DNA of 64,000 nt from Plasmopara viticola. Its lineage: Eukaryota > Oomycota > Peronosporomycetes > Peronosporales > Peronosporaceae. Below the pieces are notes generated by a model. That model searched no databases. It had not been told where the DNA came from and worked only from the letters and a program-made list of their open reading frames with translations. The stretch is taken from assembly GCA_001695595.3 (NCBI GenBank), contig MBPM02000006.1, forward strand, positions 1,364,001 through 1,428,000, given 5' to 3'. How positions within the stretch are numbered: position 1 is the stretch's first letter; each line of letters opens with the position of its first letter. A program made the position numbers and the translations under genes. This document shows positions 56,680 to 64,000 of this stretch, piece by piece.

Positions 56680-57595
56680 TACGAGATGAAACACCTTCGC
56701 TCTCTCCTGGAGCTTAAATCCACAACAAGTAGTCCACGTTTAAAATGTTGGCTTATGGCGTAGGTGGGTTTCAGTACCTGCCGTGAGAATGTTGCAATGA
56801 TCCACATTTTGCGGCGCACCACGTAAAAAAATTAGAACAAAAAAGTCAGATACGAGATAGTTGTGCGCCGCATTAACAAGCAAAACACGTACACATAGTT
56901 CCGGCTCGTATAGATTATGCAGTTTTATTCAGTCGATCCGGTGGCCTTTGAAATTTAGCGCAAAACTCGACCATCCCGGTGGTGCTACGGTAGTTGCGTG
57001 TATTGAGAACGATGCCACGTAAGCGTTTCGACGCATTGAGCTCCTCAACGACACTAATAATCTTCAAAAAAAGATGCTCATACATGAGCGTCCGGTAGCC
57101 AAGATCCAAGTACAGCTCCGCCTTCGCGTTCTTTGAAAGGGCTTCAATAGCAATTTTGAGATTCTCGAGGTATCCTAATTTTTCACCGTACCCAGTATCA
57201 TCCACCTGGAGTGCAGCAGCATCATCGGTCACCAACGCCGGTAGTCAGATCGTTGACGAATCCCTTGTAGGCGGCCGTACCAGCAGTTGAGACTCCACTT
57301 TGACAGTCCTTGTTTGGGAGACCGTAAACGACAATGGTCATAAGCGAGTTCTCAGAGCACTCAGAAGTGATGTTTTGAAGCATCGTGGCTCGATCGGCGG
57401 CCGACAGACGATCAGTGTTCCAAGCAGCAATTGGGTATTCCTTCAAGGCCTTGATTGCATAAGCAAGGTGTGGGTACTCGGACTTGGCTAGACCATAGGC
57501 GGAATGGAACATTACTTGTGCGCATCAGCATTGAGGGCTAACATGCTCAAAGCGAGCGACGCCATTGAGATGGCTGAATGCAATGTCTTGGTCAT
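56680..57595 (-). pseudogene. GH6 pseudogene 3
   Basis: Read on the minus strand from ATG 57595, the signal peptide is intact but AHK is followed by TAA where Ile or Leu is expected (about 57515). A short deletion follows in CSIPP/SYG. Most of exon 1 is then readable. A 25-nt deletion at about 57229 removes K-V-L-Y-I-I-E-P and shifts frame, taking the IEPD catalytic motif. Intron and exon 2 remnants follow (APQNVDHCNILTAGTE, then VDYLLWI-stop-APGESE near 56690). Upstream sequence to 58390 matches that of GH6-c, so the whole unit was duplicated. Confidence 0.9.
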
Positions 57596-57989
57596 GGCAC
57601 GGAGTGGAAATTTGTGTTGCGCACTAGGATGCAAATTGGATAATTAATGGATCTCGACGCATAACTCTGTCAAGTGGCGTGTGCACAATCAGGGATTGCA
57701 TCTGAGATCGGTAGTCGATGGAAAGGCTCAATGAAAAATGTCATGCCAATGACAGTATGATTCTAGTCTTTTTAATATCTCATCAGTGGGCTTGAGACGA
57801 ATAACCGCTGATATTTTGTCAACTACCACTCTCCATGAAGTGAATTGAACAAGTGGCTATATTATGGTCCTGTGGCGATATATAAAAAGCTCACACGCAC
57901 TTTAAGTTTTATTTGCGCGTATCTCAGTCCCTTACCTTTACAACTTCCTCATCACTTTTGATTGGTGTAAAACCTGTGTACGAGAAGAT

Positions 57990-58390
57990 GTCTACGAGTG
58001 GTCATACCACAGGAGCCCTCGAAATGCTGTCGCGTCGTCATTCTTAGGATAAGCACGCAAGATCCACGCGATCTAAGAACACAATCTTAGGCTTGGGCGA
58101 TGGAAGTCCATTTTCTTGAACTTATCATAGGCTTTGGACACAGTAAGTGGCTGCATAAATTGTTTATGGCCAAAGTCTTTCTAATTTGTCATGTGATACT
58201 TTGGAGAATAAATGAGACGACGCAAACAAATTCAGACACGATTTAAGAAGATGCTGGTGTTTATCAAAATTGCCGAATAACAAATGATGCTGTTGTTTTT
58301 AGCGAAGCGAATCGCGTAGGTACGTACGTACGTACACATTGCGTGCTTAAGAGCGCAAGTGGCTGACCTGAAAGCTGTTGCAAATTGAGA
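57990..58390 (+). repeat. Duplicated block X beside GH6 pseudogene 3
   Basis: It matches the minus strand of 44040-44490, in the same position relative to GH6. It has stops in all frames and a coiled-coil-like end (LRAQVADLKAVAN with a gap). Confidence 0.65.
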
Positions 58391-59479
58391 GGATGTGTAC
58401 CAGGATCAGCATTTTTCTATGGGGTTTTAGCCAGTGATGATAGTGACAGAGAATGCCAAGTCAGCAATTGCAAAGCTAAAAAGACGTACTATCGCTCACT
58501 TTACACAAACAAAATCATAGAGCTGGCGGAACCTATGCCTTGCTTATGCAATAGTACATGTCTGAATTTTAACTAGCCCCTTTTCGTTTATCATAGCCCT
58601 AAGCCTTAGTGCAAGGTTTTTAACACGTATTATAAACCTAAGTCTTGGAACAATGATCTTCTGTCGCGATCGTTATCGAATATATCGAATAATCAGCTTC
58701 TTCCATACGTGAATACATCAAAGTTTGAGGACACATCATCCACAGTACCGAGATCATCAAGGTTGATCTCTGTATTGGCTGTGCGAAGCGCATCGTGGCA
58801 CGAGCTCATTGTCGATGGTTGAGGACACTCTGCTTGGTCTTCTGGTACTTAATTGATTGCTCGTTCATGCCAAATTATGTAAAACTGCTCCTAAGAGCAA
58901 TGATCCTTCTGCCGCGAATCAGTTCCATACGTGCTAGATTTTTCGCATCCTCCAAAACATATAAATTCATCAGTATTCGCTCCAGCCAACCATAAACCAT
59001 TATTATAGCTTAGGAGTATTGCGTTTAGAAGAGGGGGGGGGGCTGGTTAGCGGCTCATTGCTATGCAAAGTTATGTGGCATAGGTAGTGTACAGATTAAG
59101 TTCTGGTCCCTAACTGGACAATAGAAATAATTATGTCTCGCATATATAATTCTGCGTGTTGCATCGTATATTAACTGCAACCTCACGAGAACGTCAATCC
59201 CTTTAGATCGAAATCAGTAAGCGGTCATTTTATAACATCTTATATTTTCTGCATGCATCTCCTGTGTGAGATACTGCGCAAATCGTAGCTGCTGTAGAAT
59301 TCTATGCCTACGCGAGTAGAATGTCTTGTAAAGTTTTCAAAATGAACAAAACATTTTTTCTGGATTAGCGGATGTAAACATGGTGACTAAGGCGTCCTTC
59401 ATCACGGTTTACAGTGTGCACTTGTCGCTTTACCTCTCTCACCGTGAAGGCCGGTCCTGAGAAAACATGAAAAACTTTT
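58391..59479. other. No recognised gene; low-complexity patches
   Basis: It includes a run of ten G at 59033-59042; a TACG microsatellite lies just outside at about 58318-58335. The frame 58385-58576 has no motif. Confidence 0.4.
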
Positions 59480-59490
59480 GAGAGTAGCAT
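59480..59490 (+). repeat. Target-site duplication of LINE tail, left
   Basis: GAGAGTAGCAT pairs with GAGAGCAGCAT at 59818-59828 (10 of 11 bases). Confidence 0.75.
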
Positions 59491-59817
59491 TGTATTGTAT
59501 TGTATTACGTTATTGCGTTGCCAAGTTATGCACGTGCTAGGCTCAGACTGGCTAATCCACGGCATAGAGTGGTGTCCGCATACGTCGGGTCTCGTTCGGC
59601 GGGCAGTGCAGCCAGCACCGAGGTCGTGAGGGTCTTCCATTATTTTGTTTGGCTCTGTCTTGGTAAGAGCCCAGGTTGCGCCCTGGTGCTGGACCCCGTC
59701 GCGTCGAGGGTGAAACTCGTTAGAGACCTGCAGATGCCCGAGAGCACCTGCCCGAAGCGCGCGGGCATTTAGCCCCCGCGCTTGGAAGGAGGGCGTCACC
59801 CCAACCTTTCCGAAGAT
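59491..59817 (-). mobile_element. LINE 3'-tail copy (327 bp, minus)
   Basis: The tail at the left edge is (ATTGT)n on the plus strand. It is bracketed by an 11-bp near-exact target-site duplication. It is the same subfamily as 53353-53652, extends about 35 bp further 5', and has no RT domain. Confidence 0.88.
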
Positions 59818-60329
59818 GAGAGCAGCATACTCTCTGAATATCATTTTGTCCCGTCCGTGCCAACACTTCCTTGCCCATACGCAAAGAATATATATGGGAT
59901 TACAAGTTTAGGAATTTGACAGCCCCATTACCTTTTTATTGATGGCCTAAGTGTCAAGTTCAAGCGTTTAAGGGAAGGGTACTCGTGGTCACATAGTGAA
60001 CAGCAAGTCATCCAGTGATTATTGGTATGAGCCACACAGTGGGATGTACTTAATTACAAAGGGTTGTCAAACAGCAGTCCAGTGGTTGGTTAGTGTGGTT
60101 GCACGCTTGTGTGTTACATACACCTGAAACTCCTTCAGTTAGTCGATGATTTTGTGCTTCTGCTGTTTGGGAAAGACCTGTCCTGCTTTTAAAAACACGG
60201 AGAGTAACTTCATAACTTCCTGATAGGTTACCCGCCTGGCTTTTCTTTTTTTACATTCAATACTACCGAGCTGTTTTGTTTGGCTTCGTTGTATGGGAAA
60301 ACGAAAGACTCGTGAGCCCACAAGCCCAA

Positions 60330-61620
60330 TGCCACTGAGCTCCTAACAAAGCGTAACAAGGAGCTCGACAAGCTTAAGGACTTGTTAATATCAACGATGA
60401 AGCAGCTGAAGCTTCTATAACTTATCCGAAACGAAATTCGGATTGTTAGGACTCAAATGCCAGCAATTTTAGTGCACGACATCACTAAAAACTGAAAGAG
60501 CCGTATTCAGCAGACCCAAGGGCTTTTGGAAGATTTATTTGACCACTCTGTCCATTTCTACAACGAGCGTAGACTGTAAAAACAAATTTCAATCACTTTT
60601 GTTTAGATTCTTGAGGTTTTGATAAGGTCTGGTAGATTATACAAAGATCGCTGAGAAGTCCAGCAATTATGTTCCAACAAAGAGGCCGTACGGCTGAGCG
60701 CCTATCTCCAAACCCAAGACCTCGTCAAAAGAGCTAAATAAGTGCTCCTGACGATAAGGAATTTAATTATTGACGTCGCACTCAAGGCCACGAGCGCCAA
60801 CACCGCGAGATGCGGCTAGTATCGATGGTCAAGCAGAATCAACCGCTCAGCCTAATGTAGTACCCTCTGCAGCGACAGGGCAAGACACACTTTCCATGCA
60901 GCAACTAGTGTTGTGTCTCAATTAGCAGCGTTAGCAATATCAAGCCCATGTGTAAGCTCAAGTGCAAGCTCAAACGGAACAGACTGATGAGCGCTTCGAG
61001 TTTTTCGTCGCAACGAGAGGCGAGCTGAAGAAAAAAAGACCCTCCTGTTTATGAAGTTTGGCGAAGATATTGTACTATGGATCTTTGCAACGGAAAAGTA
61101 CTGTGCTAACAAGCGCCACTTAATGACAGAGCCGTCAGAGTTTGTGGCGCTAATCTCAACTAATTAAGGCAAATCCGAACTAAAGAGGTTTTTGCCGACT
61201 GCGAGAGAATGAATGTGCACAAGACATGGGCACTATTTAAAATTTAATTACGCACACGCTTCAGGCCTAAGGATTTCGAGTATGATCTTCGAGAGCAAAT
61301 GTTTCCAAAAGAAAATTATCCATGAATACGTCTCTAATTTTTTGTCCGAAACTGAATCAAAAACAAGGAAGAGAATCCTACTTCTCTCCAAGAGGCCATT
61401 GAAGTTGCTTCAATTTCCAGATTGGCCATTACTTGGGCAGGCGAAATCGTATATCGACCAAGTCGTTGTAGACGGTGCCTACAAAATCAAAATATCGTGC
61501 AAACAAGTCACAACCTCAGAAAAAAAAGCATTTATGAAAGAGGAAGGACAAGAACGACGACTTGACTATATCGGCGCCTGGTAACAATTGTGGTGTTGTC
61601 GGCCACATATAGCCGCAATG
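60330..61620 (+). pseudogene. gypsy gag (broken)
   Basis: It is a decayed gag with coiled-coil-like N-terminal sequence (LTKRNKELDKLKDLL at about 60340). The region at 60880-61030 is shared with 12000-12330, RPKDFEYDLREQMFPKE lies near 61260-61310, LQEAIEVAS near 61395, and an NCGVVGHI-stop-PQC remnant of the CCHC knuckle at about 61585-61620. There are many stops. The 123-codon frame 61213-61584 is in a different frame from most of these matches. Confidence 0.65.
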
Positions 61621-61849
61621 TACCGCTCCTTAATGTAAGGAAGCGAGTCGTTATATTTAAAGTGCACTATATGCTATATTCGAAGCTGAAGTTCAGACTT
61701 TTACAAACGTCGGTCAAGAGAGACCCGTCACCGTTTTCATCGACAATGAGCGTCGTCCTAACGGTGTATCCGAAAGTGACTTGAGCCCGAAGAAACCAAA
61801 GGGTGAGATGATGCAAGTCGATCTTATTTACGACTACCGCCCCTGACGA

Positions 61850-62040
61850 ACGGTGCACATGAACTTGCAGATACCTGATTTTTCTTTAGCATTGGGAAGG
61901 TTTCAAGCCATGCTTATTCCTGGAAATAAGGTTGTTATCATTGGCATGATGTGGCTCCGTGAGTCAAATTTAGAAATCAATTGGAGTACAGGGCGCATTT
62001 CTCCTCGCATCGACACGGAGTACTGCGAGGCAATTTGAAT
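61850..62040 (+). pseudogene. gypsy protease C-terminal part
   Basis: VVIIGMMWLRESNLEINWSTGRI fits the IGMDWL....IDW..G end of gypsy aspartic proteases. The active-site DSGA box is not recognisable upstream. A stop at 62038 precedes the spacer to RT. Confidence 0.6.
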
Positions 62041-62477
62041 AAAATCGCATAGTCAACGCCCGTCCAGATGGACTCTTGGACATTGCAAAATTCATGTCAA
62101 TCAGAGCCTCAAAACTTTGATTACTAACAACAACACGGCCACCATGGCCGTCAAAGAATTCTTCAGCTACCTTCATCTCTTTATTTTTTGAGCATCTTGC
62201 GTGACGACATAGACGTTGATGCTGTCTTTGTCGGCAACCCGCGTTGCTTTAAATATGCTGAGCGCTTCATGAGAATAACTTAATGATAAAGTGGCGTATG
62301 AAACGCTACGCAAGTATGTGAATACAGTATTTCACTTGAAACTTCCAAGCGAGACATCTCCGGTCCGTGAAGAAAATGAGCACGAGGTTTTGCTCAAGCC
62401 TGGCCCCAAGCTGATCTACGTCAAACAATGGCGCCAGTAATGAACAGCACAGGACAATCCAAGGATGAACCAAAGAA

Positions 62478-62960
62478 ATGGCTCGATCAGGCATAATTCG
62501 ACCAAGTTTGTTTGCCTCTTCGGCGCCAACATCTTTTGTCAAGAAGCCTTCAAGTTGGCGCATTGTGCACGATTATCGTCAGCTAAATTTGGTGACGACC
62601 TTGTCGGCGATACCAACCACGCGGAAGGAAGACACCTTTGACGCCATGTCTGGAACTAATTGGATTTCGTGTATGGACTTACTCTGTGGCTACTATCAGA
62701 TTAAAATGCGTGAATCGGATGTACCATTTATCGCTTTTCCACCCTATTTGAATATTTGGACACTCCTATAGGACTGAGCGTTAGGTTTGATCGGCCTTTG
62801 CAGAAAGTGTTATAAGATTTAAGGGATGTGATAAAAATCTAATTTGACGATATCTAGGTGCTCACACAAAGTGAAGATGTCGCAGATCACGTAACGGCTT
62901 TCCACCGTGTAGTCAAAGGTGTGAGAAACAGCAACTCTACATTAAGATGTCAAAGTGCCA
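62478..62960 (+). pseudogene. gypsy reverse transcriptase (broken)
   Basis: SGIIRPSLFASSAPTSFVKK, WRIVHDYRQLNLVT, IPTTRKEDTFDAMSG and WISCMDLLCGYYQIKM are classic gypsy RT motifs 1-3. The frame shifts after IAFPPY. An FDDI box (catalytic Asp pair) is visible at about 62843-62854 but is followed directly by a stop, and AFHRVV lies near 62900. It is close to the minus-strand scrap at 3690-4560. Confidence 0.85.
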
Positions 62961-62999
62961 GCTTTGAGTGGATGAGTTCCCATGCCTAGGAGGCTTTGT

Positions 63000-63585
63000 C
63001 GGACAAAAAGGTGTCCAAATGGACCCCGGCAAAAAACAAAATATCGCAAAATATCCTGTGCCCAAGACAAAGAAGGAAATGGAGTGCATCTTATGGACTA
63101 CAGTCTGCAATTTGCAGGACCCCTCCATGACAGTTCATAGAAAAACATCCTCGAGAATCGATCGAGCTCTCAGACAATCATCTACGCTGATTCACCGAAA
63201 TCAAGCGTCACTTGACCCTTCCACCCGGTTTACATCTTCCAAACTTTCTGGAACCATTTGGTATACGAAAAGACGCCTCACCGAAATCAAGCGTCACTTG
63301 ACCCTTTCACCCGGTTTATATCTTCCAAACTTTCTGGAACCATTTGGTATACGAATGGATGCCTCGAATTTGCGATAGGGAAAGACTTGTTCTGAAAGGA
63401 TGAAGAGCAAGAGCCTCCGATTGCTTTAACGGGTCGGAAGACAAAGCCAGACGAGATGAACTACCCTGTTCATGAGAAAGAGCTGCTCGCAATTATGCAT
63501 GCGCTCAAAGTATTACGTGAGTATCTTCTCGATCGACCATTCACGGTCAAACGGATCACAAATGTATTGAGATCGTCCTGACGCA
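63000..63585 (+). pseudogene. gypsy RT end and RNase H (broken)
   Basis: It has GFVGQKGVQMDPGK, IAKYPVPKTKKEME, then a tandem duplication, DASNL, EPPIALTGRKT and MNYPVHEKELLAIMHALKVLREYLLDRPFTVK. The first RNase H Asp (DAS) and the NYPVHEKELLAI block are kept, but stops intervene. Confidence 0.8.
63193..63364 (+). repeat. Tandem duplication, 86-bp unit x2, inside gypsy pol
   Basis: CACCGAAATCAAGCGTCACT starts at 63193 and again at 63279. The units differ at only a few positions. Since 86 is not a multiple of three, the duplication shifts the frame. Confidence 0.92.
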
Positions 63586-63719
63586 GAAAACTACATATCA
63601 CGAAGTACCTTGATGAAGTAATGAGCTTGGGGATTTCGACCTATGATCAATTGGACATCCGGTAAACTGACACCGTGGCTGTTACTTTGTCACGCAATCC
63701 GAATTCTGATAGTATTGCT

Positions 63720-64000
63720 CCCCAAGTTAGCTTATAAGTGTTACTGGAAAGACCGCGAGATCGTGGCAACAATCAAGACGAATGAGATCACAGTTGGTCA
63801 ATCTACAAAGGCGATATATGCGTGGAATGGACACCTACGGTACATTATCAAGAAGCTGAAAAACGGAGATGATGTACCAAGGTACTCATTGTACGATGGT
63901 ATTTTGTATTATCAAATTGGCAAAGATGAGACTCCACGACTGTCTCAATGCCGTCATGGTGATTGTCGATCGCTAAACAAAAGAGTCATATTCATCGCTA
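63720..64000 (+). pseudogene. gypsy integrase N-terminus (cut by window end)
   Basis: LKNGDDVPRYSLYDGILYYQ resembles the segment before the H2C2 zinc finger of gypsy integrases (L..G.LYY....). The zinc finger itself and the DDE core are beyond the window or decayed. Confidence 0.55.

Larger units (their letters stand above)
59930..64000 (+). mobile_element. Ty3/gypsy retrotransposon, decayed, runs off the window end
   Basis: Leader, gag, protease, RT, RNase H and the start of integrase appear in gypsy order. The leader (CTCGTGGTCACATAGTGA, 59982) also occurs at 34619. A clear 5' LTR was not delimited; it should lie left of about 59950, close to the LINE insertion. All coding parts contain stops. 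Confidence 0.85.

Noticed and set aside
1..64000. CRISPR arrays, operons, phage or bacterial mobile elements
   Set aside because: No regularly spaced repeats and no bacterial gene organisation. Introns and eukaryotic retrotransposons point to a eukaryote.

Overview
The window looks like a gene-poor, transposon-rich piece of an oomycete genome (Peronosporales, the Phytophthora / downy-mildew group). The evidence is a family of secreted glycoside hydrolase family 6 (GH6) cellobiohydrolase-like genes with one short GT-AG intron, an oomycete-style Inr plus CAAWTTT core promoter in front of two of them, and heavily decayed Ty1/copia, Ty3/gypsy and LINE retrotransposons. Nothing looks bacterial: there are no operons, no Shine-Dalgarno-led gene runs and no rRNA or tRNA genes.

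Layout. 1-1993 is the 3' part of a copia element (copia-B family) with its 3' LTR. A truncated GH6 start follows at 2561, then a gypsy pol scrap at 3.7-4.6 kb (minus). From about 4.6 to 10.6 kb lies a large imperfect palindrome. Its near-identical core carries two full-length, divergently transcribed GH6 genes (GH6-a, 6958-5676 minus; GH6-b, 8381-9663 plus). A tandem pseudogene follows at 10.9-11.5 kb, then a gypsy leader/gag remnant at 12-13.1 kb (minus). Segment A of an old duplication spans about 14.8-24.0 kb. It was invaded by a complete but disabled copia element (copia-A, 17487-22094 minus) whose LTRs contain perfect heat-shock-type elements. From 24 to 38.9 kb there is AT-rich sequence with no recognisable gene apart from decayed LTR pieces. 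A decayed full-length copia-B element occupies 38959-43307. GH6-c lies at 44923-46179; its frame is open, but the residues around its predicted catalytic base are changed. A scrap of a SEC31-like gene sits at 47.8-48.1 kb. Segment B of the old duplication (about 50.6-54.1 kb) was hit by two LINE insertions. A GH6 pseudogene follows (57595 down to about 56680), then a third LINE tail (59491-59817) and a decayed gypsy element running off the end (about 59.9-64.0 kb).

Biology. The only convincing intact host genes are GH6-a and GH6-b, with GH6-c possibly expressed but impaired. They encode proteins with predicted signal peptides that would act outside the cell on beta-1,4-glucan, either plant cell wall or the organism's own cellulose wall. 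The locus reads as a birth-and-death cluster: at least six GH6 copies plus two 5' scraps, spread by inverted, tandem and segmental duplication, with one pair apparently kept identical by recent duplication or gene conversion. Every retrotransposon coding region seen carries stops, frameshifts or catalytic-site damage.

All family calls rest on motif recognition by eye. No database search or alignment program was run.
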